This document shows positions 49,250 through 59,789 of a stretch of 64,000 nt of DNA, one piece after another. The stretch's first letter is position 1, and each line of letters starts with the position of its first letter. The notes beneath the pieces were generated by a model. That model had not been told where the DNA came from, ran no database searches, and worked only from the letters and a program-made list of their open reading frames with translations. A program made the position numbers and the translations under genes. This stretch comes from Leptasterias polaris (lineage: Eukaryota > Echinodermata > Asteroidea > Forcipulatida > Asteriidae): assembly GCA_037783415.1 (NCBI GenBank), contig JAZGTN010000086.1:982001-1046000 (forward strand), written 5' to 3'.

Positions 49250-52200
49250 CAACATCAAACCTGGTGGCTTTCTAAACACAGACTTTGTTGCACGGCATTG
49301 TGGGCATGCGCGCACAAAATCTCTGACGTCCCTAGAGATTCCACTCCAAGACAAACATAGACTGTCCAATCTATCAAGGGTTTTGCCACGACCAAGATGA
49401 CCTGAAGTAGGGTGCGAGTGACATAATTGTAAAACAGTCCGTTGAAGGAGTTTGGGCACAACTACTTTCCATTTGATCCCTGTGTAGTGGTACAAAATAT
49501 CATCTGTAACTCGATAGTCAACTGTTTGTTGTGTTCTTAGGGTAACTAGGGCTGGATCATTGGCCTGTTCCCCTTTCAACTGCTGGAGATCCATCAGGGG
49601 GGGTGGCCCAGTCACATTATCTCTTGACGAGTCCACCAGACGCCATTGTATTTCCATTTGATTTTTCCACCGTTTCTTACGGCATTGGGGGCACGTGTAG
49701 GCAGGTATTGCATTTGCCCGTCGGCTACTGATATTCACACATAGCTGATGGTACCATCCCATGCAAGTATCACACTGGATCCAATCAATAATGTCTCGGT
49801 CAGGGTTTTTGCAACAAATTGCAGCACATGTATTGGTGGTCGCCACCTCTTCATACAAAACACCTACAGTAATGTCTCCATGAGTCCGTGAGAGCGCATC
49901 TGGTACAACATGGAGTGGGCCAGGCCAGTATGTAATATCAAAACAAAAGTCTTGTAGTCGTAACACCCAACGGGCCAGCCTGCCATTGAGTTGGGCTTTG
50001 CGAAACAACCATGTGAGTGCCTGGTGGTCTGTGACGACGGTGCAACGTTGTCCCTCAAGGTAGATCCGCCATTTCTCCAGTGCCCAAATGACGGCCAAAT
50101 ATTCTTTTTCTGTAGTGCTATAATTTCGTTCTGCAGCGTTTAATGAGCGGCTAGCGTAAGCAATGGTAAGTATGTCACCAGCTTTCTCTTGAAGAAGAAC
50201 GGCCCCCAAGCCAGTGTTGCTCGCATCAGTGTGGACGGAGAAGGGGTGGTTGGGGTCCGGGTAAGCAAGGATTGGTTCCGACATCAAGATGGTCTGCAGT
50301 TGATGGAAAGCAGAAGCACATTCATTTGTCCAGAGCCACTTTACATCCTTGTGGCGGAGGTGATTTAGCGGTGAGGCAATGTCGGCCAGTTGAGGAATAA
50401 ATTTGGCATACCAAGTCACCATTCCAAGGAATTGTTCAATCTGTTTCACATTCTGTGGTGTGGGGAACTCACTTATGGCTTGCACTTTCTCAGGATCAGT
50501 CTGCAGACCATCCTTTCCAATGATGTAGCCTAGATATTTCAACTTTGCACACCCAAAGACGCATTTCTTTCGATTAAATGTTAAGCCTGCCTCCCGTAAC
50601 TTCTGAAGAATTATACGGAGGTCATCAAAATGTTGGCCGATTGTAGGTGAAAAACACACTATATCATCCAGATAGACATGGCAAGTCTTCCCAATGACAT
50701 CACGAAGAACTGTCTCCATAAGACGTTGGAAACTGGCTGGGCCATTGATGAGTCCAAAGGGAAGGACCCTGAACTGAAACAGTCCTCTCTCACAAATAAA
50801 CGCTGTCTTTTCAACATCTTCAGGAGCCACATACATCTGGTGGTATCCACTCTTGAGGTCAAGGGACGAAAAAATTGTAGCTCCATGGAGGGACTCAAGG
50901 ATGGAGTCTATTGTTGGCATGGGATATGCATTAATTTTCGTGTGTCTATTCAATTTGCGGTAATCAATGCAGAGTCGATATTCACCCTTGTCTGCCTTGG
51001 GTACCATTACAACTGGTGATGCCCAAGGAGAACAGGATAGTTCAATTCTGCCGTCATCCAGCATTTCATCCAACTGGGATCCCAGAGATTGTCTGCGTTC
51101 AGGGGACAGGCGATAAATAGGTCCTCGTATTGGTGGGGTATCACCCACCTCAATGTGATGAGTGTAGACTGATGTCCGGCCCGGCCTACCAGTAAGCACC
51201 TCTGGAAATTCGCTGAGTAGTTGCTCCAGATCACAACAGTCATCCTCACTGAAAACCGGGTCAGACAAGGGACTCTCTTTAGTGTCTACATGTAGATGGT
51301 CGGTATGAGGTGGCACTGGGTCCTCCTGATTATCACATGGCTGGGATGGGGGTACGCCGAGAAGGGGCCATTTAATACATGGTCCGTCTGTCCCAGTAGC
51401 AATCCAAAATGAATTCCGGTTGAAATCAATGACAAGTTGTGCACGTGATGCAAAGTCCCTTCCAAGGAGGATAGGTGTCGGCAAGCTTTCGGCTTGGTGT
51501 AGATTCACAGGAACTTGAATTCCTGCTATTTCAACTGTAGTTTTCACAAGGCCAGAGGTGTAGAACTTTGTTCCATTGACCATTGTGAACAGTTGAGGTT
51601 TAGTTTCAATGTCCATGGGTAGATTCATAGATTGACACAAGCTTTCTCTGACGAGAGACACAGCCGAACCGGTGTCAATTAGTGCTTTAACTTCACTTCC
51701 ATTCAACTGAATCCTGACATATGGCCCCGTGTCTGGGGTTTCACATGATGATGCGTGACCCTCCAAAAAATTGACCTTGGGTCCTCCTGTAGGCTTAGCT
51801 GGGGCATCATGTAAATTCGGATGTTTATGCTCCTGTTTGTTTGACATGGTGCCAGGTTTCAAGGGAAGTGGGTATGTGCAGTCAGCTACACGATGCCCAA
51901 GTTGATGGCAACGGTAACATACAGTTTCAAATGTTCCATTGCGTTTGGGAGTGAATTTGTTGTACTGGGTGTTATTCCTCTGCATTTGTGGCTCAGCACC
52001 GTTTGTCTCTACATTCGTCTTCAAAGGGCTACAGCGGGTCTCTGGTGGATCAGTGTGTGGAGTCGTGGAGCTTTTGTACGGGTTCTGGAAAGATTCCTCC
52101 ATTTTCCGGTTGAGTAAGTACTCGTCTGCATATCTAGCGACTGCCTGAACGGTAGACATTTTCTTCTCCCGTAGTTTAGTACGAAGCGTTTCATTTCTGA

Positions 52201-52543
52201 TTGAAGTTAAGAACTGATCAATGATGATCATCTCAAACATTCGTGTTACATCATCTGTTGTTTTCGAAGTCTCCGAAGGTTTCAGCCACCTTTTAAAATA
52301 GAGTTCCAGTCGCGTAGCAAACTCCTCAAATGTTTCGTCTGGCTTCTTAGAAGCAGTCTTGAATTTGAGGCGGTAAGCATCAGGCGTGAGCTGATAATGG
52401 CGGAGGATTATGGCGACTATCTTGGAAAAGTCCTTTTTATCTTCCTCATGAAGGGCATGAAAGGCTTTCTGGGCCTTGCCGGTTAAGTATGGTTCCAGTA
52501 GTCTGGGCCATTCATCTTTATCCTTCTTGGCCGCAGTGGCCAT
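49250..52543 (-). CDS. Gag-pol polyprotein: capsid, CCHC, PR, RT, RNase H, PHD, integrase N-domain
   Basis: 1098 codons, open throughout. Order by residue: a capsid region resembling SCAN-type Gag (about 10-150); zinc knuckle C-x2-C-x4-H-x4-C (209-222); protease active site DTG (290-292); RT (about 470-680) with LDLKSGYHQ and the YLDD active site (624-627); RNase H from the TDAS motif (D773) to about 890; a PHD-finger-like C4HC3 cluster (906-954: C924-x2-C927-x4-H932-x2-C935-x15-C951-x2-C954, with WYH); then the integrase zinc-binding H..H..C-x2-C (to about 1083). TAA at 49249-49247 interrupts the frame just before the integrase core, which resumes in the same frame. A single frame for Gag and Pol is common in several Ty3/gypsy lineages. 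Confidence 0.95.
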
Positions 52544-52546
52544 TCT

Positions 52547-52915
52547 CTAAAAGGTTGCCAGATAGCATGTAATATCATCATCTGAAGATAATTTGTGAAA
52601 ATCGGGCAGTTCAGGGCCAACTCGTATTGCTGACACAGACTTTGTTGTGGCATCTGTCATAGCCTTAAGCAACGAATCGCAAAGGGCTGCGGTCTCACCC
52701 TTTCGGATCATCTCTAACTTCTCCAAAATCTCTCCCAAATTGGTCTGCATAGGGGCTGGATCAGGGTCAGGTTCTCTCATTTTGGGTAGTTCACACAGGC
52801 ACTTGATCCGTTCCTGTTTTGTTTTGATGTGATTCACATCGATGTGGTTTAAGTGGCATAACTGGGTTATGTACTCTCCCGTAAATCGGTGTAAATAAAC
52901 TGCTCTATCAGCCAT
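52547..52915 (-). pseudogene. Gag N-terminal segment, ended by a TAG
   Basis: Begins ATG at 52915 and encodes 122 residues up to TAG 52549-52547. The next codons continue in the same frame into the capsid region, where related Gag proteins run on without a break (a '..LATFERMA..'-like stretch is usual). The TAG therefore looks like a nonsense change. Programmed readthrough is the alternative. It holds the N-terminal matrix-like part of Gag and has no catalytic motif. Confidence 0.85.
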
Positions 52916-53130
52916 TTTTATCTTTTTTGTTGAGTGGTGTCACAGTTAATTATATGCAGCAGATAATTTCCAGACCAGGATCAATCAGTAATCCGTAATT
53001 TTTCTTTGTTAATCAATGTCTTTCCAATCAATAAGTTACTCACGCAATCGTCTGTAGCTGTGTATGGAGTATCGTGTCTAACTTTTCCTCAGCCAGAATC
53101 CAAAAAATCACACAAAATACTAAGTCATCT

Positions 53131-53144
53131 TGCCGACTACGCCA
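53131..53144 (-). other. Primer binding site, tRNA-Ser type
   Basis: TGGCGTAGTCGGCA begins two bases inside the 5' LTR. It is complementary to CCA plus the 3' end of many animal serine tRNAs (...GCCGACTACG). Confidence 0.8.
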
Positions 53145-53146
53145 AG

Positions 53147-53404
53147 TGTAACGGTCTGTTACACACTAATTAAGATTCGAATGAACTTCATATCTTTGAT
53201 GATTCTATATTTAATACCATTCGTTCGATGATTCATTTATTGGAATTAATACAACTTCAATTATACACACAATTGTTTCTGATCGGCAGCCATCTTGATT
53301 CTCTCTTACCAATCCCAGCATGCATCAGCATTAACTATTTTATATCTTGTAGTTGGTGATAAACAAGTATGGTTCATGTACAAATGTATGTCAGTCCCGT
53401 TACA
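53147..53404 (-). repeat. 5' LTR
   Basis: 258 bp with TG...CA ends. It differs from the 3' LTR by one T for A and one C for A. Upstream of the coding region on the minus strand. Confidence 0.95.
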
Positions 53405-53452
53405 CTGTTTGGTTGAATTTTGTTGTTAATTGGCAGTCACCAAAGTTGTGCA

Positions 53453-53503
53453 CTGTTTTTTTTATAATCCTACCCAATATTGGGTAGGATTATAAAAAAA
53501 CAG
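53453..53503. repeat. 51-bp near-perfect palindrome
   Basis: 'ataatcctacccaat' meets its complement at a central AATATT (53476-53481). The arms extend through T8/A7 runs to CTG/CAG, with one unpaired base. It lies 48 bp beyond the 5' LTR. Confidence 0.9.
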
Positions 53504-53504
53504 T

Positions 53505-55790
53505 AATATTGTGTTTTATTAGTTAACAGTGACACTGACAGTAACACAACACACTATGTCTGTAGTATTAATTAACAGATTAAATTTAAAGTTCCATTTG
53601 CTGAATATGCTGATTATGCTGATGCACTATATTTTTGTAATACACTGTTCTTTTGAATAATTTGTTGGTGTATTTTCTTTTCAAGTAATGTTTTTACTAT
53701 TTAGATTTGTTATTAATTTTAACAACTAAATTATAAATATGAATAAAGTAGTAATATTTTTCTGAAGGAAAATACATTATGTGATTCTGACTTCTTACAT
53801 TAAATGCAATGAAATTACAGTAGTGAGTAACAAACTAGTGGTGATGTGTATTACATGTGTACTCATTGTTGCATCAACAAAACGTCAGTGGGCTACCACT
53901 CCCTACCAGTACCACCATGTCGAGGGCTTTGCTTGAGGATTGGACTAGTACAGTAGTATTCATCAACTTTGTTTAACATTCATTGTTTTATTTTATCTTT
54001 TTTTAAGGATGCATATGCACAGTTGGAGGGGAGACTTTTGTTTTAGAACCACCTCGACACAAGGCTGAGTTGGTCTCCAACGGGACAAAAGGGTACTTGG
54101 AAACTGCATAAATACATGTATATAAGGTAGGTCCCTATGAATTACAATAAAACTGTTCATTTATCAAAACGTTTAGACTGACTACCCATAGTCTAGAACT
54201 GGGTACTTTTTAATAACATTACTTTCCACAATTTATAAGACATCCAACACTAATAAGTGGTGAACTGGAGCCTGGGGAGGTCAAAGACAATCCCATGTTG
54301 ACATTTGTTATTATTTTCAAGGAGGAAGAGGAAGAAAAATCTTCAAAGGTAGTTGGAAAAAATATCATAAAACCATCCAATCCCGTAAAAAGTAAAACTT
54401 GTGTTTGTTTGAAATACAATGATCATCCATATGGTGCTTAACTATAGAGAGTTTCATTGACTATTTGATTATACTGATATCAATACTCACAACATTAAAC
54501 AATTTCTCATTTCAGTTACAAGGCATACACGAATCTGCAGAGGCAATCACATTGTAAGAAAATTTTTGGTGTGATAACCAGTTTCTTCAAAGCAAAACCT
54601 GTCGTCGGCTCTTTTAAAAAAGGATACAAGAACTCGTCAGTAGAGGATATACCACCTGTGATTCAGCAGAATAAATATCACCTGTGATTATGTTGGTATA
54701 AACCAACTCTAACTGCAGGAAACGATTTCATCCAGCAATTTTGCATAGCAAAATATTTAGACTGAACTTGTTTTGTGCACACTGGATGCTAATATTGAGT
54801 AGCAACTCCTGATTTTTGAGTAGCAACTGATGCATTTTGTGTAGCAATAGACCGATCCATTAAGCCCCGCCTCCTTACGAGTTGACCAATCACAGCCGCG
54901 AAACCCGATCACCGTTAGTGCAAAGATCACCAAACGGCTCAAATGGTGATAAGATTTCGCGGTTGTGATTGGTCAATGAAAAATGGGCGTGGCTTTATGG
55001 ATCAGTGTATTCCGTCTGCTATACAAGGGAAATTGTTCACTGAACTGTCAAAGTAACAGCTAGCAAACTGGTGTCCTTATTTTGTTTGCCACTAAACAGC
55101 TGAAAAACATTAGAAAAAGTTAGAAAACTCACCATTAGCCTAAATGTAGACAGATATAATGGTGTATCATTATTGAGTGAGTCAACGTTTTTAATTTTTA
55201 CATTAACGCTTTCCTCCAATTTTATGAGATGAGTTCATCGTTAACTTTTTCAATTTTGAGGAAAACAAATATATTTATAAGCACTGTCTTTGTATTGTTT
55301 TGCAAATCAAGGTTGTATACTTTTAGCTAATTGTTATTCCATTTTTAAGTGATTCAATTTGTGATAGATTCATTGTGCCACAGTATTACTTTTATTGCAT
55401 CTTTTACTCTATTGTCAAAGTATGTTAGTTTCATTCTAAAAGACAGTCATCCCACTCCAGAGTTCAGAAAGCAGAACTAATCTTTACAAATGTCTTTGAG
55501 GACTGCCTCAAGGTTTGTTGATTTTTTAAAGTTGTGTATTCTTGAAGGTTCCAGTGCAAGGTATAATTTTTAGTTTATAATGTTATTTATGTTGTTTGTA
55601 CTTTTATTTGAATAAAAAGTTTTGTTTTATGAACTGATCGGTTTTCTTGACAAAAACAGTAAATAATATGTTTTACCCTTATACCGATGAGCATTAAGCA
55701 CTCCATACTTCCCCGAGTTCTATGAAAAAAATCCACAGGATTTGTTTTTTCATTTAAAAAGTATACGTGACGCCCCAGACATTTTTATTT
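53505..55790 (+). other. Unassigned interior; possible non-coding transcript
   Basis: No protein similarity and no long frame. Splice-like signals occur: donors at 54126 (AAG|GTAGGT) and near 54556 (TTGTAAG), and a pyrimidine-AG at 54518 (CATTTCAG). A canonical AATAAA lies at 55613. These could mark a spliced non-coding RNA starting beside the left inverted repeat, or be chance. A pair of short segments near 54858 and 54970 ('ttgaccaatcacagccgcg' and complement) forms a 130-bp hairpin. Confidence 0.25.
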
Positions 55791-55794
55791 AGCT

Positions 55795-56139
55795 CGTCTT
55801 CAATACTTGATTCTCGCATAATAATAATAAAGACTTGTTATTTTTCCTTGAAAACATGTGACATAAGATAAGGTTTGAGAAGTGATTTAAATTGTGTGGT
55901 ACAAAGACAACATCAAAGATTATGTGGTAGAGAGTTCCATATGCGTGGGGCGCAGCTGCAGAAAAAGACCTGTCACCCCAAGAGTGTTGAGACTTGGGTT
56001 CCTTGAGGAGAAGCATGGTACTGGATCGAAGATCCCTTGACGGAGTGTAAACTCATTGAAGTAGTTCTGAGATATAGTGGGGAGCCCTTGCCGTTAAGTG
56101 CTTTGTGGACAATGAGCATCAGCTTGAAGATGATACGCA
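55795..56139 (-). pseudogene. LINE RT C-terminal fragment
   Basis: The minus strand shows KLMLIVHKALNGKGSPLYL and, after a frame change, 'DRSFSAAAPHAYGTL' or 'CAPRIWNSLPHN' equivalents of the LINE C-terminal SFS..AP..WNSLP motif. Both ends are truncated. An (ATT/AAT)n run at 55820 marks the 3' side. It abuts the 159-bp direct repeat at 56140. Confidence 0.75.
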
Positions 56140-56298
56140 CAGGGAGAGCCTTGTATTAACTGACAAACCTTTTAGCTTTTCAGTCACATATTTAGTGCGT
56201 TCCGGTCCTATTTTCTTTTATTTTTTGCATGTCCTTAAAAAATACCCCTCTTCGATGCATTTATCAAACAAAATCAAATTGTTTTTCTCGGGCACACA
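56140..56298 (+). repeat. 159-bp perfect direct repeat, copy 1
   Basis: Identical by my reading to 57431-57589, from 'cagggagagccttg' to 'ctcgggcacaca'. The two copies flank a 1132-bp block that contains the right 740-bp inverted repeat. Confidence 0.95.
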
Positions 56299-56689
56299 AT
56301 GGTTTTAATCTCATCCATGACTTTCTTCCACACGGCTACGTAAGATTTCACCCTTTCCTCTATGTTCAGCTAACCGGATTATAATATAATGTTGGATGCT
56401 GCTGTTGGACCTGGACATTAACAATACACTCATTGCTCAAGATTAAAACCATAAGAGTAGCCAAGCAGAGGATCGTAGGACACTCAATTCACAACTGCAA
56501 AAAGGGACCGCGGTCTATACTTTCACCACCTGCATTTGCTTGGCTGTTGCACACGTTTTTACATACATGTACATGTATGTACATCGTATGCATACATGTA
56601 CATGTATATGTATATGTACATGTACATGTACATGTGCAGCTCGCAGAAAGTACACTGTGATGAGCCCGGTGAGCGTGTAGACTGTGCCG
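56299..56689. other. Block between direct repeat and inverted repeat; ACATGT microsatellite
   Basis: Non-coding. A (TGTACA)n-like microsatellite occupies 56555-56637. Confidence 0.6.
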
Positions 56690-57430
56690 GATGTTATAAC
56701 ATGAATATTTAGAGTATTGGGGCGGGGCTAACCACTTAATTTACATACTACACGATTATTTATATATAATGAAAGCAACGCAAAGTCATTATTTAGTATA
56801 TCATAGCCTCGTTCGCTTAGTTGTAAAGTAATAGTTTTCCTTATGTATATATAAATGTGTGGTTCAAAATTCTTTATTTACAAATAAATGTTGTCAGCCG
56901 ATATTATTTATATATAATGATCCGCAAAATTATATGTATATAATGAAAGCTGCCTAACAATTATTTATTATATAATTGCATGTGTGAAATAAATTATTTA
57001 CATATAAATTTTGTCAGTCGTCATTATTTATATATAAGTGTAATGATCCGTTAAATTATATATATATAATGAAAGTTGTCCAGAAATTATATACATATAA
57101 TTGCATGTGCAAAGTTAATTATTTATATATAAAAATCTATCCGTCGACATTATTTGTAAATAATGAAATTGTGTTTAAGATTATATATATTTAACGAAAG
57201 CTTTCATACGATTATATATAAACAATTGTGTGGTGCAAAACTGATTATTTGTAAATAAAGATTAAGTAATGCTTAAATAATGAATTATATATTATATAAT
57301 GAATTATTTGTAAATAATTGCGTTAAATAATAAGTTTACACTTGGCGCCTCATACACTGCTAGCTGTGAGTGATTTATGCATGGCTAACATTACGACGCC
57401 TATGGTGAGCCTCGGCGCGTTCTACTTTCC
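56690..57430 (-). repeat. 740-bp AT-rich inverted repeat, right copy
   Basis: Reverse complement of 45990-46735, with scattered substitutions and small indels. The GC box-like 'attggggcggggct' faces inward (56717) and 'gcgcgttctactttcc' forms the outer end at 57430, directly against the second 159-bp repeat. Confidence 0.85.
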
Positions 57431-57589
57431 CAGGGAGAGCCTTGTATTAACTGACAAACCTTTTAGCTTTTCAGTCACATATTTAGTGCGTTCCGGTCCT
57501 ATTTTCTTTTATTTTTTGCATGTCCTTAAAAAATACCCCTCTTCGATGCATTTATCAAACAAAATCAAATTGTTTTTCTCGGGCACACA
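57431..57589 (+). repeat. 159-bp perfect direct repeat, copy 2
   Basis: See copy 1. It is followed by AT-rich sequence with no match to that after copy 1. Confidence 0.95.
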
Positions 57590-58620
57590 TTTGTAATTGT
57601 TTTTGTTGCCTTGCTTCAGTAAATTAACTATTTAATAAACAACATATATTTAACCTAAACGACATGTATAACATATCTGTTTTAGGTGTATGTTGCCTCA
57701 GAATTACAATTACCTGCGGCAAATGTTCCCGTCCGTCAACAGAGATCGTTTGAACGCAAAATAAGTATTGGCGGGATCCATTCTCTCCAAAAACACTTTT
57801 ACAATATCTAGAGGATGTACCGAGCGATTTTGATTAAACTTTCAGGAATGAAAGATCTATTCCTAAATATTACGTTAAGGGAAAAAAATCAGAGGATGAA
57901 CGATATTGTTTTCACATTATGTCGATATTTGTAGCCATTTTAGGGGAGACCATTTGTAACGAAATTCCCACCTGGACCCATTCATACACGTTATCCGCTG
58001 CAATAAACCAACGGAAATTTTTTGATAATATTTTTACGCACTTTATTTAAAATAAAGCATCTCAACAATTGAAAATACTCTTACGATATACACTGTTATG
58101 TTTTCAGTGCTGATAAAGAGAGAATTTTAACGGTATACATGGATTTCTTTTTGTTTTTTAATGGTCATTACCTATTTTTAAAATGGAGTGTACCCAAACA
58201 GCGATCGCAAAATGATTGCGCAACACCCCTTCCGCCCTCTCCCGGCCCCTGGTTTCAGGGTACATTACAGCTGTGGTTGGATCCACATTGTGCAAATGTG
58301 TATGTACATTGTACCTGTACCACCAGTGGCTACATGATATAAAAATATGTAGGTTCAATGAATGTGTGTGATGTACACTGAATTGAACAATTGTATGTGT
58401 GACACTATGGAACTATTGTGGTGGGCCTAATTCAATTCCAATTGTAAGGCTTTAGTTTCTCTGTTTGACACAATGGAATGTTTTAGGTCATGTTGTTAGT
58501 GGTAGAGATGGTGTTCAGTTGGTTTCTCATTCAGTACAATTTCAGAGGGCAAAGAGGTAAGTCATGCAGACAGGGACTGTATGCATTATGTAACATAGTT
58601 GCGATAATCGTAACCCTCCT
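57590..58620. other. No gene seen
   Basis: AT-rich. A splice-like island at about 58490-58560 (TTTTAG before, GTAAGT after) is open in one frame for about 24 codons, but I cannot link it to any other exon. Confidence 0.3.
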
Positions 58621-58638
58621 TTCCCGAACGGGAACGGT

Positions 58639-58994
58639 CGTACCCAAGTCAACTCGTACCCAGGTGAATTCGTACCCAGGTGAACTCGTACCCAGGTGAA
58701 TTCGTACCCAGGTGAACTCGTACCCAGGTGAACTCGTACCCTAGTCAACTTGTATACCCAAGTCAACTCGTACCCAAAATATTGTACCTAAGTCAACTCG
58801 TACCCAAGTCAACTCGTACCCAGGTCAACTCGTACCCAGGTCAACTCGTACCCTAGTCAACTCGTACCCAAGTCAACTCGTTCCCAAAATATTGTACCTA
58901 AGTCAACTCGTACCCAGGTGAACTCGTACCCTAGTCAACTCGTACCCAAGTCAACTCGTACCCAGGTGAACTCGTACCCTAGTCAACTCGTACC
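58639..58994 (+). repeat. 16-bp minisatellite, left (~22 units)
   Basis: Unit GTACCCAAGTCAACTC, with variants 'aggtgaactc', 'aggtgaattc', 'tagtcaactc'. A 64-bp higher-order unit including 'ccaaaatattgtacc' occurs twice (58774 and 58883). Confidence 0.95.
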
Positions 58995-59149
58995 AATAAT
59001 ATAAATTAATACATCGTTCCTTTTATGATTTATCGGATTTATCTATTGTAATCATTTTGTTCTCTTATTTTTGTATGTTGCAGGTAATGTACGAGACTAA
59101 GCAAATGACGTGCGTAATAAATGTCTGCGTTTTTTTTTAGTTTGGATTT

Positions 59150-59480
59150 GTTAGTTTGGATTTGTTTATCGGAAAAAATAATCAAAACTTTCGCAAACTG
59201 TTTACTTTGGTAGATCGAAAAGTGGAAAGAATAACATGTTTGAATTATTTTGTATTTCTTCTTTGGAAAAAAAAATCAGAACTCACGCAAACTGTTTACT
59301 TTAGTAGATCGAAAAGTGGAAAAAATAACATGTTTGAATTATTTTGTATAATTTCTTCTTCGGAAAAATAATCAGAACTTAGGGGGCCTACGCAAAATGT
59401 TTCATTTGGTGAACAAAAAAATTAATTTGTATATCTCTTTTGGAAAACTAATCAGAACTTGTAAAAAATACGCCAAAAAA
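59150..59480 (+). repeat. Degenerate ~105-bp tandem repeats
   Basis: 'aactttcgcaaactgtttac' and 'agatcgaaaagtgga' recur at about 59183, 59279 and 59377, with 'ggaaaaaataatcagaactt' between. Non-coding. Confidence 0.7.
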
Positions 59481-59789
59481 ATAATCAGCAACTAGACAGG
59501 CTCAATATCTCTTTTTTGAAAATGTGGTGGCTCTGAAAAGAGCCGGTTGGTTTGTTGGTCGATGCAAGTGTCTTCACATCGGCGGGCTCTGAGAAGAGCC
59601 GGTTTGTTTTGATGAAAGTTCATTCACATCGCCGGGCCAGTCAGGTGCTTGCAGGCAGACAGCAAGCTTGAAGTTGTCAGCTCCCCTGATTGGTAGCGAT
59701 CCCACAGCTTAAAGATTTTACCCTGGACAGCCTTGACCTGCTTCCTCTGATACCTCTGCAGTTTTCCTTCAACAGTTTCAATTCAACAA

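Larger units (their letters stand above)
47229..53404 (-). mobile_element. Complete Ty3/gypsy LTR retrotransposon
   Basis: 6176 bp, transcribed on the minus strand. Two 258-bp LTRs differ at only two positions by my reading, start TGTAACGG and end CCGTTACA, and are flanked by CTGT (47225-47228 and 53405-53408), a 4-bp target duplication. The primer site and polypurine tract are present, and one gag-pol frame runs PR-RT-RNase H-PHD-integrase. Similar LTRs indicate a recent insertion, yet the frame carries three in-frame stops and a SINE, so this copy cannot make a full polyprotein. It sits between the 740-bp inverted repeats. Confidence 0.95.

Noticed and set aside
47229..53404. Endogenous retrovirus with envelope
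   Set aside because: No env frame lies between the integrase end at 48045 and the LTR at 47486. Domain order and primer site fit an env-less Ty3/gypsy retrotransposon.
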